A DNA stretch of 5,688 bases from Verrucomicrobia bacterium UBA6354 (GTDB lineage Bacteria; Verrucomicrobiota; Kiritimatiellia; RFP12; UBA1067): the NCBI GenBank assembly GCA_002440145.1, contig DJRS01000130.1:1-5688 (forward strand). Direction: 5' to 3'. Position 1 is the stretch's first letter, and each line of letters starts with the position of its first letter. The position numbers were made by a program, and so were the translations under genes. Below, in pieces: positions 1-5,640 of this stretch. Under the pieces are notes generated by a model. The model did no database searches. It was given only the letters and a program-made list of their open reading frames with translations, and was not told where the DNA came from.

Positions 1-32
1 GATCTCCACGGCCAAATATCCCTATCCCATAC

Positions 33-67
33 GGGCCGCAGGGGACTGCGGCCCTAGCGTTTGTTTT
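33..67 (+). terminator. Probable intrinsic terminator of a gene left of the window
   Basis: A perfect 9-bp GC-rich stem (33-41 with 46-54) closes a four-base GGGA loop. It is followed, after a short TAGCG gap, by a T-rich stretch at 60-67. The T-rich side lies on the + strand only, so it would end a + strand transcript coming from outside the window. The gap between stem and T-run is longer than ideal, so a repeat-type hairpin without terminator function is an alternative. Confidence 0.45.
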
Positions 68-205
68 GGAGAATGCGGCACGGTTTATATCCTTGTAGCG
101 ATGCGGTCCGTTCACCGCCCAGTACCGCCGCCTGCATCGCACATCTCCGGTGCGTTGTGTTGCCCGCCACGGTTTGTGCGCCGCAAAGAATAGCGTGAAC
201 GGCAT

Positions 206-230
206 CGTTTTCGCCCGCTTGGCGGAAACG
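206..230. repeat. Imperfect inverted repeat (10-bp hairpin)
   Basis: Arms 206-215 and 221-230 pair over 10 positions around a five-base loop. Nine pairs are Watson-Crick, and the tenth is G-U in the + strand RNA. No T-run follows on either strand, so it does not look like an intrinsic terminator. It lies four bases from the tandem repeat at 235-276 and may form one element with it. Confidence 0.55.
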
Positions 231-234
231 GCAA

Positions 235-276
235 ATTCACTTCCGTCTTGAAAACATTCACTTCCATTTTGAGAAT
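235..276. repeat. Two tandem copies of a 21-bp repeat
   Basis: Units 235-255 and 256-276 are directly adjacent and identical at 17 of 21 positions. Both begin ATTCACTTCC. Four substitutions separate them, which suggests an older duplication rather than a recent slippage product. The unit length is a multiple of three and the - strand frame is open here, but nothing else supports translation. Confidence 0.7.
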
Positions 277-277
277 A

Positions 278-288
278 CCCCCCCCCCC
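278..288. repeat. Homopolymer run of 11 C
   Basis: Eleven consecutive C (G on the - strand) lie two bases after the 21-bp tandem repeat. The run is about 195 bases upstream of the ogt start, outside any gene and outside the predicted promoter. Such tracts are prone to slippage in the cell and to miscounting in sequencing, so the exact length should be treated with caution. Confidence 0.75.
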
Positions 289-467
289 GACTTCAGCCTT
301 TCGACTGCGATTTTCAGGTTTATATGTTTCAGCGGCGCTTTGCTTGCTGTTCTGCCAATCTCGACAGCCCAGACCGCGAACCCCTCCCTCTGGGTTGCCC
401 AAACGCATTCCGGTTTTGCTTTCTACACGACATTCTTGAAAATCCTGTGGCGGCAGAGAATCCGCTG

Positions 468-476
468 TGCTATAAT
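468..476 (+). promoter_or_regulatory. Extended -10 promoter element of ogt
   Basis: A consensus TATAAT (471-476) is preceded by TG one base upstream (468-469), giving an extended -10. No good -35 hexamer sits at the normal distance; 448-453 is a poor match, and a TTGAAA at 436-441 is too far away. Extended -10 promoters can work without a strong -35. The expected transcription start, about seven bases past the hexamer, falls on the ATG at 483. Confidence 0.6.
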
Positions 477-482
477 AATGGC

Positions 483-992
483 ATGTTGCACACTACATGT
501 TTCATTTCCCCTTTAGGCACGATCGTGCTCGCCGCGAATGGTCCGCGCCTTGCCGGCTTGTGGTTCGAAGGACAGAAGCTTGACGGTGCCCTGCCGAAAG
601 GCGCCCCGGCCAAAGAAGAAGACGATTGTCCGGTCTTCAAGAAGACAAAATACTGGCTGGATATTTATTTCTCCGGGCGAAACCCGGACTTCACGCCGCC
701 GCTGGAGATTCACGGATCGATTTTCCGCCGCACCGTCCTCTCCATTCTGAAGTCGATTCCCTATGGCGCGACCCGCACCTATGGAAGCATCGCGCGGGAG
801 ACCGCGCGGCGGCTGGGCCTGCCGCGAATGTCCGCCCAAGCCATCGGTGGCGCCGTGGGGCGCAATCCAATTTCCATCATCGTCCCCTGCCACCGCGTCG
901 TCGGCGCACACGGCGAATTGACCGGCTATGCGGGCGGTCTCGACCGCAAACGCGCCCTGCTCGCGCTCGAAAACGCCGCTCTCCGCGCATGA
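483..992 (+). CDS. ogt: Methylated-DNA--[protein]-cysteine S-methyltransferase
   Basis: A 169-residue suicide DNA repair protein that transfers the alkyl group from O6-alkylguanine (and O4-alkylthymine) in DNA to its own cysteine in the cytoplasm. The active-site motif PCHRV lies at residues 135-139, with acceptor Cys136. The winged-helix DNA-binding part precedes it, including an IPYG-type segment near 92-95 and the recognition helix near 116-129 ending in a GRNP motif. The conserved LTGYAGGLDRK segment follows the active site. The position that carries the arginine finger in many homologues is Gln119; as I recall, Gln is common in one Ogt subfamily. Length fits the Ogt type without an AraC-like domain. 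ATG 483 is chosen because homology begins here and a -10 box lies seven bases upstream. An in-frame ATG at 324 would add 53 residues unlike the family. No Shine-Dalgarno site is visible, so the mRNA may be leaderless. It is a single gene, convergent with oadB. Confidence 0.93.
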   Translation: MLHTTCFISPLGTIVLAANGPRLAGLWFEGQKLDGALPKGAPAKEEDDCPVFKKTKYWLDIYFSGRNPDFTPPLEIHGSIFRRTVLSILKSIPYGATRTYGSIARETARRLGLPRMSAQAIGGAVGRNPISIIVPCHRVVGAHGELTGYAGGLDRKRALLALENAALRA

Positions 993-993
993 A

Positions 994-1032
994 AACGTGG
1001 GCGGGTGCGCCTTCCGCGCACCCGCCCACGTT
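994..1032. terminator. Shared (bidirectional) terminator between ogt and oadB
   Basis: A perfect 17-bp stem (994-1010 with 1016-1032) with a five-base loop starts two bases after the ogt stop and lies 18 bases past the oadB stop. Being symmetric, it can form in both transcripts. On the - strand it is followed by a short T-run (the stem's TT plus two more T), favouring termination of the oad operon. On the + strand the tail is only TT then CCGTCTCG, so termination of ogt there is weaker or relies on stem strength. Confidence 0.85.
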
Positions 1033-1050
1033 CCGTCTCGTCCGGGAGAC

Positions 1051-2571
1051 TTACTTGCAGAGCGTGTAGAGAACGCCCGCGACGACCGCCGAACCGATGA
1101 CGCCCGACACGTTCGGGCCCATCGCCTGCATGAGGATGAAGTTCGTCGGGCTCTCCGAGAGCGACACCTTGTTCGACACGCGCGCGGCCATCGGAACCGC
1201 CGATACGCCGGCCGAGCCGATGAGCGGGTTGACCTTGTCCTTCGAGAAGACGTTCATCAGCTTCGCCATCAGAACGCCCGCCGCCGTGCCCACGCAGAAC
1301 GCGACAAGCCCCAGCGCGAGAATGCCCAGCGTCGTGCCCGAGAGGAACTTCTCGCACGCGAGCTTCGAGCCGACCGACAGACCCAGCATGATCGTCACGA
1401 TGTTGATGAGCGCGTTGCTCATCGTGTCGGCGATGCGCGAAACCGACGGACCCACCTCGCGCGCCAGGTTGCCGATCATGAGCGCGCCGATCAGCGGCAC
1501 CGCCGACGGCAGCAGGAACGCGCACAGCAGAAGCACGATCAGCGGGAAGCAGATCTTCTCGATCTTCTTCACCGGACGCAGCGCCGGCATGCGGATGAGA
1601 CGCTCTTCCTTCGTCGTCAGCGCCTTCATGATCGGCGGCTGGATGATCGGCACGAGCGCCATGTACGAGTAGGCCGCCACCGCAATCGCGCCCAGAAGCT
1701 CCGGCGCCAACCGGCTCGTCAGCCAGATCGCCGTCGGACCGTCCGCGCCGCCGATGATGCCGATCGAGGCCGCCGCCTTGAGCGGATCGCACCCGAAGAA
1801 GTCCGACCCGAAGATCGCCGCCAGCCCCAGCGCGCCGAAGAGCGCAAAGAAGATGCCGAACTGCGCCGCCGCGCCGAGAAGCGCCGTCTTCGGGTTCGCG
1901 ATCAGCGGACCGAAGTCCGTCATCGCCCCGACGCCCATGAAGATCATGATCGGGAAGACGCCCGTGTCGATGCCGAACTTGAAGAAGTAGTAGAGGAAGC
2001 CACCTGGCTCGATCACGCCGCCCGTCATGAGCGGAATGCCCGAGGCGAGGAAGGTGACCACCCCGTCGTGCATCATCGCCGGCGCCGTGATGCCCGTGAG
2101 CGGGCAGTTCGCCAAAAGCCCGCCGAAACCGATCGGCAGCAGCAGAAGCGGCTCGAAGCCCTTCACGATCGCCAGGTACAGCAGGACGAGGCAGATCGGG
2201 ATCATGATGAACTGCCCCAGGCCGTACGGCATGTTGAAGAGCGTCTTGACCGCGTGTCCCTCGACGAAGTTGCCCCCGTCGTCGAAGTAGCCGCCGTGCC
2301 AGTTGCCGTCCTTGTCGACGTAGCCGTTCGGCGTCTTGTACCCCGACGCCGGATCGTGCGGATCCTTCCCGACCATCTCGTTGACCGTGACGCGGTCCTT
2401 CTCGGCGAAGTTGCCCGTGATGTAGGCGGGTGCCTCCTTCTTAAGGAAGCCCGAAATGCCCGTGTCCGCGGAGAGGTTCTCCACGCGCGCCGCCGTCGTC
2501 TTCCAGTCCCCGTCCGCCTGGGCGCCGAACGCGCAGGCGGCGAGGAGAAGAGCCGTCAGAATTTTCTTCAT
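1051..2571 (-). CDS. oadB: Sodium-pumping oxaloacetate decarboxylase, beta subunit, with a secreted N-terminal extension
   Basis: A 506-residue inner membrane protein that decarboxylates carboxybiotin delivered by the alpha subunit and couples this to Na+ export. The family core runs from about residue 108 to the end, with many hydrophobic segments. Core motifs are the FEPLLLLPIGFGG stretch (139-151), MTDFGP with Asp219, GGADGPT (274-280), the YSYMALVPIIQPPIMKAL stretch (301-318) and NPLIGSAGVSAVP (448-460) followed by Arg464. By alignment with my memory of the Klebsiella protein, Asp219, Asn448, Gly452, Ser457 and Arg464 match its functional residues Asp203, Asn373, Gly377, Ser382 and Arg389. 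The protein is about 70 residues longer than the usual 430 or so. Residues 1-19 look like a signal peptide (MKK, hydrophobic core, AQA before Asp20), and 20-105 form a polar segment with two similar GY-x-D-x-x-GN-[WF] units. It is the last gene of the operon, 25 bases after oadA. Close relatives pump Na+ with malonate, methylmalonyl-CoA or glutaconyl-CoA decarboxylation, but the alpha subunit argues for a 2-oxo acid. Confidence 0.93.
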   Translation of the reverse strand: MKKILTALLLAACAFGAQADGDWKTTAARVENLSADTGISGFLKKEAPAYITGNFAEKDRVTVNEMVGKDPHDPASGYKTPNGYVDKDGNWHGGYFDDGGNFVEGHAVKTLFNMPYGLGQFIMIPICLVLLYLAIVKGFEPLLLLPIGFGGLLANCPLTGITAPAMMHDGVVTFLASGIPLMTGGVIEPGGFLYYFFKFGIDTGVFPIMIFMGVGAMTDFGPLIANPKTALLGAAAQFGIFFALFGALGLAAIFGSDFFGCDPLKAAASIGIIGGADGPTAIWLTSRLAPELLGAIAVAAYSYMALVPIIQPPIMKALTTKEERLIRMPALRPVKKIEKICFPLIVLLLCAFLLPSAVPLIGALMIGNLAREVGPSVSRIADTMSNALINIVTIMLGLSVGSKLACEKFLSGTTLGILALGLVAFCVGTAAGVLMAKLMNVFSKDKVNPLIGSAGVSAVPMAARVSNKVSLSESPTNFILMQAMGPNVSGVIGSAVVAGVLYTLCK

Positions 2572-2581
2572 TGTCTCTTTG

Positions 2582-2587
2582 CTCCTT
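2582..2587 (-). promoter_or_regulatory. Shine-Dalgarno site of oadB
   Basis: AAGGAG on the - strand, ten bases before the oadB ATG at 2571, inside the 25-base gap after oadA. It supports the start that includes the signal peptide rather than a later start at the membrane core. Confidence 0.7.
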
Positions 2588-2596
2588 CGAGGTGGA

Positions 2597-4387
2597 TTAG
2601 GCGATCACCGCCAGGACATCGTCCGTCGCGACCTTGTCCGTCGGCGCCACGTTGACCGTGACCGTGCCGTCGCACGGCGCGGTGATGGGCGTTTCCATCT
2701 TCATGACGTCCATGACGAGGATTTCGTCGCCCTTCGAGACCTTCGTGCCGCTCGGCGCGGTGACGCGCAGGACCGAACCCGGGACCGGCGCCTTGACTTC
2801 CGTGCCGCCCGCCGGAGCCGCCGCCGCAGGCGCCGCGGCCTTGATGCCCGCCTCGGCCTTGAAGCTGACCGGCTTGCCGTTGACGACCGCCTGGCCATCG
2901 CCCTTGATCTCCACGCCGTAGGCCTTGCCGTTGATCGTGACCGTGACCGGACCGCCCTTGCCCGCCGGCTTGGCGTCTTCCGCGAAACGGCAGCCCATCG
3001 GCCCCTTGCCCTGGAGGAAGAGGATGCCCTTCTCCTTGCACGAGGCGGCGATGAACACGTTCTCGTCGGTGATCGGCAGGTTCGCGTCCTTGAGCATCTG
3101 CTCGGCCGCCTTGCGCCCCTTGTGCGGGTCGGCGTCGTTGAGCTCCAGAACCGTCTTCGTCGTCGGCGCGAGCTTCATGAATTCGGAAGCCTTCTTCACG
3201 ATTTCCGCGTCCGGCGCGACCGGCGTCTTGCCGAAGTACCCCAGGACCATCTTCGCGTAGCCCGGCGCGAACTTCTTGAACTTGCCGAACATCACGTTCT
3301 GGATGGCCTGCTGCGCGTAGAACTGCGAAACCGGCGTGACGGACGTGCCGAAGCCGCCCAGGCGCACGCAGTCGTACATCTCGGCGATCATGTCGTCGTA
3401 CTTGTCCATCATGTTGTTGTCGCGCAGCATCTGCGTGTTGGCCGTCAGCGCGCCGCCCGGCATCGGGCTCCACACGATCTGCGGGTTCACGTTCATCGCT
3501 TCCGGCGGGAGGAAGTACTTCTTCATCGCGTCCTTGAACGCGTCCTCCGCCTTCTTGATCTTGTTGATGTCGAAGTCGAAGCCGAAGTCCGGGTCGCCGT
3601 CCAGGCAGTGCCACATCGTGATGATGTCCGGCTGGCACGTGCCGCCGCTCATCGGCGCGAGCGAAAGGTCGATACCGTCCGCGCCGCCCTTCAGCGCCGC
3701 CAGATAGCACGACACGCCGTTGCCCGCCGTCTCGTGCGTGTGGAACTGGATGTGGATCTTGGCGCCGAGGAGTTTGCGCGCGGCTTTCATCGTCTCGTAC
3801 ACCGTATGCGGCGTCGAGGTGCCCGAAGCGTCCTTGAAGCACACGCGGTCGAACGGAATCCCCGAATCCATGATCTTGCGCAGACGGTCCGCGTAGAACG
3901 CCGGCGTGTGCGTGCCCTGGTTGTCGATCCCCGGCGGCAGTCCCATCATCGTCACCACGACTTCATGCTTCAGCCCCGCGTCGTGGATGCACTGGCCCGA
4001 CCACTTCAGGTTGTCCACGTCGTTGAGCGCGTCGAAGTTGCGGATCGAGCTCATGCCGTGCTTCTTGAAAAGCTGCGCGTGCAGCTTGATCATGTCCGAC
4101 GGCTGCGACTCGAGACCCACCACGTTCACGCCGCGCGAAAGCGTCTGCAGATCCGCCTCAGGCGCCGCCTGGCGGAACTTGTCCATCACGTCGAACGCGT
4201 CTTCCTGGCAGTAGAAATAGCAACTCTGGAAGCGTGCGCCGCCGCCCGCTTCGAACCACCGCACGCCCGCGTCATACGCCTCCGCCACGCAGGGCAGGAA
4301 ATCCTTCGAGAGAACGCGCGCGCCGATGACCGACTGGAATCCGTCGCGGAACGCCGTCAACATATACTTTACCGTCTTCTTTGCCAT
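2597..4387 (-). CDS. oadA: Oxaloacetate decarboxylase-type alpha subunit (carboxyltransferase plus biotin carrier)
   Basis: A 596-residue cytoplasmic subunit, essentially the same length as classical OadA. It transfers the carboxyl group of a 2-oxo acid (probably oxaloacetate, yielding pyruvate) to its biotin, which then carries it to OadB. Residues 1 to about 290 form the TIM-barrel carboxyltransferase; metal ligands expected for the family are present as Asp15, Lys185 (the lysine that is carboxylated in relatives), His216 and His218. Arg14, Gln18 and Thr250 match substrate and proton-transfer positions of pyruvate carboxylase. Residues about 300-470 form the conserved PYC/OADA domain. An Ala/Pro-rich linker (about 517-534) leads to a biotinyl domain with MDVMKMET and biotinylated Lys563, 33 residues from the end. 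Several usual motifs are altered: RDGFQS for RDAHQS, EAGGGARF for the WGGATF type, and HTHET for HTHDT. I recall the same changes in a clade found in spirochaetes and other anaerobes. The start has only a weak purine-rich site (AAGAAG) before it. No biotin carboxylase domain is present, so a carboxylase role would need a separate partner. Confidence 0.92.
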   Translation of the reverse strand: MAKKTVKYMLTAFRDGFQSVIGARVLSKDFLPCVAEAYDAGVRWFEAGGGARFQSCYFYCQEDAFDVMDKFRQAAPEADLQTLSRGVNVVGLESQPSDMIKLHAQLFKKHGMSSIRNFDALNDVDNLKWSGQCIHDAGLKHEVVVTMMGLPPGIDNQGTHTPAFYADRLRKIMDSGIPFDRVCFKDASGTSTPHTVYETMKAARKLLGAKIHIQFHTHETAGNGVSCYLAALKGGADGIDLSLAPMSGGTCQPDIITMWHCLDGDPDFGFDFDINKIKKAEDAFKDAMKKYFLPPEAMNVNPQIVWSPMPGGALTANTQMLRDNNMMDKYDDMIAEMYDCVRLGGFGTSVTPVSQFYAQQAIQNVMFGKFKKFAPGYAKMVLGYFGKTPVAPDAEIVKKASEFMKLAPTTKTVLELNDADPHKGRKAAEQMLKDANLPITDENVFIAASCKEKGILFLQGKGPMGCRFAEDAKPAGKGGPVTVTINGKAYGVEIKGDGQAVVNGKPVSFKAEAGIKAAAPAAAAPAGGTEVKAPVPGSVLRVTAPSGTKVSKGDEILVMDVMKMETPITAPCDGTVTVNVAPTDKVATDDVLAVIA

Positions 4388-4440
4388 TTTCGTCTTCTTT
4401 CTTCTTTATTACTGTTTGCAAACCCTTTTCGCCGCCGCGC

Positions 4441-4662
4441 TCAGGCGCGTGCAATCGCGATCGCCAGCGCGATGTTCGCCTCGTCGTCCGACGCCGCCTT
4501 CGGGGCCGGCTTCTTCTTCGGCGCGTCTTCCGGAAGGATGTGGTCGAAGCGGCCGATTTCCTTCATCGTGAATTTGGTGACAAGAATGAGCACCGTCAAA
4601 AAGATGTAGACGATGCCCATTCCGGCTATCAATAGGACGAGTCCCTGTCCGAGAACTGCCAT
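4441..4662 (-). CDS. oadG: Oxaloacetate decarboxylase gamma subunit
   Basis: A 73-residue small membrane protein. One transmembrane helix spans roughly residues 7-29, with the family-like Gly-Met-Gly stretch at 14-16. A charged, Lys/Pro/Ala-rich linker (about 46-58) follows, then a short Ala/Ile-rich C-terminal helix (about 60-73). In known Na+ decarboxylases this subunit sits in the membrane with OadB, and its cytoplasmic tail holds OadA. Sequence identity is low throughout the family, so the call rests on size, architecture and position directly before oadA. ATG 4662 is chosen because AAGGAA lies eight bases upstream and the hydrophobic helix then starts near the N-terminus. A longer reading from 4716 would overlap the end of hisI and add an unlikely basic leader. 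It lies 40 bases after hisI and 53 before oadA. Confidence 0.85.
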   Translation of the reverse strand: MAVLGQGLVLLIAGMGIVYIFLTVLILVTKFTMKEIGRFDHILPEDAPKKKPAPKAASDDEANIALAIAIARA

Positions 4663-4670
4663 TTTATGTT

Positions 4671-4676
4671 TTCCTT
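4671..4676 (-). promoter_or_regulatory. Shine-Dalgarno site that fixes the oadG start
   Basis: AAGGAA on the - strand, eight bases before ATG 4662. It decides for the 73-residue form of OadG over an in-frame start at 4716. Confidence 0.7.
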
Positions 4677-4702
4677 GTTTAGTTGTTTCTGGTTTCCAAA
4701 TC

Positions 4703-5149
4703 TTACGGATCGACAAACGTGAGCTTCAGCGTGTCGAAGTCGATCTTCCGGTAATAGCAGTTGCGCGGCTTGCCTTCCTTGTTCTTCGTATGGCAAATCC
4801 CGCCGCGGCAGGGTCGGACAATGTAAAGGAGCGAGTTCTGTTCGCAGTTCACGTACGCCGCCACAAGGTCGAACGTCTCGCCGCTCGTCTCACCCTTGAA
4901 CCACAACTTGTTGCGGCTCGTGGACCAAAGAATGAGTTTTCTTTTCTTGAAGGATTCTTTCATGGCATACTCGTTCGTATAAGCAACGAGGATGACTTCC
5001 TTCGTGTCCGCGTTTTGCACGGCCACCGGTATCACACCCGGATCGCACGCCACGTCTCCCGCGGCACGCGTTTCCGAGACCTGCTTGCCGACCTTCTCGA
5101 GCTTGGTGAAATCAAGCGTCAAGTCGGTGGACTCTTCTAGTTGTCCCAT
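4703..5149 (-). CDS. hisI: Phosphoribosyl-AMP cyclohydrolase (HisI family) with altered metal motif
   Basis: A 148-residue protein of the HisI family, which opens the adenine ring of phosphoribosyl-AMP in histidine biosynthesis in the cytoplasm. Recognisable parts are GVIPVAVQNADTKEV (38-52), the WSTSRNKLWFKGETSG stretch (75-90) that forms the family's most conserved motif, and three cysteines (102, 119, 131) at the expected zinc-ligand positions. There is no fused HisE pyrophosphohydrolase domain, unlike enterobacterial HisIE. Two features are odd: the usual Asp-Cys-Asp-x-Asp magnesium motif reads Asn-Cys-Glu-Gln-Asn (101-105), and the segment between the last two zinc cysteines is about five residues longer than usual. 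These may be a lineage variant that remains active, or a sign of changed activity. It is the first gene of the unit, 40 bases before oadG; no other his gene is in the window. The start at 5149 fits family length and follows GGAG 11 bases upstream. Confidence 0.88.
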   Translation of the reverse strand: MGQLEESTDLTLDFTKLEKVGKQVSETRAAGDVACDPGVIPVAVQNADTKEVILVAYTNEYAMKESFKKRKLILWSTSRNKLWFKGETSGETFDLVAAYVNCEQNSLLYIVRPCRGGICHTKNKEGKPRNCYYRKIDFDTLKLTFVDP

Positions 5150-5160
5150 CTGTACACGAT

Positions 5161-5164
5161 CTCC
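5161..5164 (-). promoter_or_regulatory. Likely ribosome binding site of hisI
   Basis: GGAG on the - strand, 11 bases before ATG 5149. The spacing is slightly long. It lies within the roughly 27-base leader predicted from the promoter just upstream. Confidence 0.5.
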
Positions 5165-5182
5165 AATTTATTTTGACTACAT

Positions 5183-5211
5183 AGTATAACATGCCTGCGC
5201 GCACGAAGCAA
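5183..5211 (-). promoter_or_regulatory. Sigma70-type promoter of the hisI-oadGAB unit
   Basis: Read on the - strand: TTGCTT (5211-5206), a 17-base spacer, then TATACT (5188-5183) preceded by TG one base upstream (5191-5190), an extended -10. Transcription would start near 5176, leaving a leader of about 27 bases before hisI. No comparably good promoter is visible in the short gaps further down, which supports one transcript for all four genes. Confidence 0.65.
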
Positions 5212-5640
5212 GTGAAATCTTGAACTATTTTCGTCCGCCGGACTGCCGCTCCGCCTGCCGTCCCGGACTCCGCGCGCGAAACGCCCCGCAAAGCAACCTG
5301 CGCCGCCACGGGGCCGGATGGGGAATTCGCCGCGAAAGCACGCCGGGACGCGCAGAGAATCCGACTCTGCCGGGCGTTCATCGGATACACGACTGCGCAG
5401 GGGGGCCTCTCGCGCACATCATGGGAATGTCGTTTGACGACTGCCATGCGCGTCTCGGTTGCCGGATGACGTCCTCCCGGATGCGGTGTGTCACCTCGAT
5501 CGCCGAGCCTTTCGGCTTGCGGCAATCCAGTTTGGGCGAAAGTGTACAAAAGTGTCCTGGCGACGCCTTCCGACCCACATTGTCGACAGATGAAAAACGG
5601 CTAAATCCCCGTCAAACTTAACGAAAGCGTGAACGCGTAT
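5212..5640. other. Intergenic region without a convincing gene
   Basis: About 430 bases between the hisI promoter and the tRNA. Open frames on both strands are Arg-, Ser- and Pro-rich, lack family resemblance and have no ribosome binding site. Small structures seen: a 6-bp stem (5352-5357 with 5365-5370) flanked by a further 5-bp pairing (5340-5344 with 5373-5377); two similar 10-base direct repeats on the - strand around 5537-5556 (ACACTTT core); and a weak 4-bp stem (5597-5600 with 5609-5612) followed on the - strand by T residues, a poor candidate terminator for the tRNA transcript. Confidence 0.5.

Larger units (their letters stand above)
68..470. other. Intergenic region without a convincing gene
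   Basis: About 400 bases between the left hairpin and the ogt promoter. Open frames exist on both strands, but none has a ribosome binding site, recognisable family or natural composition. The stretch holds a 7-bp inverted repeat (98-104 with 134-140, 29 bases apart) of doubtful meaning. It also holds the structured block at 206-288, described separately. Composition is more mixed and AT-richer in places than the neighbouring genes. Confidence 0.6.

Noticed and set aside
2..190. Open reading on the + strand from the window edge that could be the end of an upstream gene
   Set aside because: It runs through the terminator-like hairpin and its translation has no recognisable family features. 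The hairpin suggests any upstream gene ended before base 33.
112..408. 98-codon open frame on the - strand containing the 21-bp repeats
   Set aside because: It runs through a C11 homopolymer and a hairpin, lacks a ribosome binding site and resembles no family. The repeats could make it look protein-like by chance.
324..482. N-terminal extension of ogt from the in-frame ATG at 324
   Set aside because: The extra 53 residues do not resemble the family, and the consensus -10 box at 471-476 lies within them.
837..839. Gln119 in Ogt at the position of the arginine finger, first seen as a possible loss of function
   Set aside because: As I recall, Gln at this position is common in an Ogt subfamily with the same surrounding residues, and the PCHRV active site is intact.
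928..2655. Long open frame on the + strand opposite oadB
   Set aside because: Same reason: Arg/Asp/His-rich shadow of the oadB coding strand, starting inside ogt, without a ribosome binding site.
4414..4423. Perfect 10-bp palindrome GTTTGCAAAC between oadG and oadA
   Set aside because: Several 10-bp palindromes are expected by chance in a window of this size, and there is no promoter next to it for an operator to control.
2456..4609. Long open frame on the + strand opposite oadA and the ends of oadB and oadG
   Set aside because: It is antisense to genes with clear families. Its product is dominated by Arg, His, Val and Asp, as expected when the complement of GC-rich codons is read, and it resembles no protein.
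5112..5621. Open frames on both strands across the right intergenic region
   Set aside because: Low-complexity Arg/Ser/Pro-rich translations, no ribosome binding site, and one of them overlaps the hisI promoter and start.
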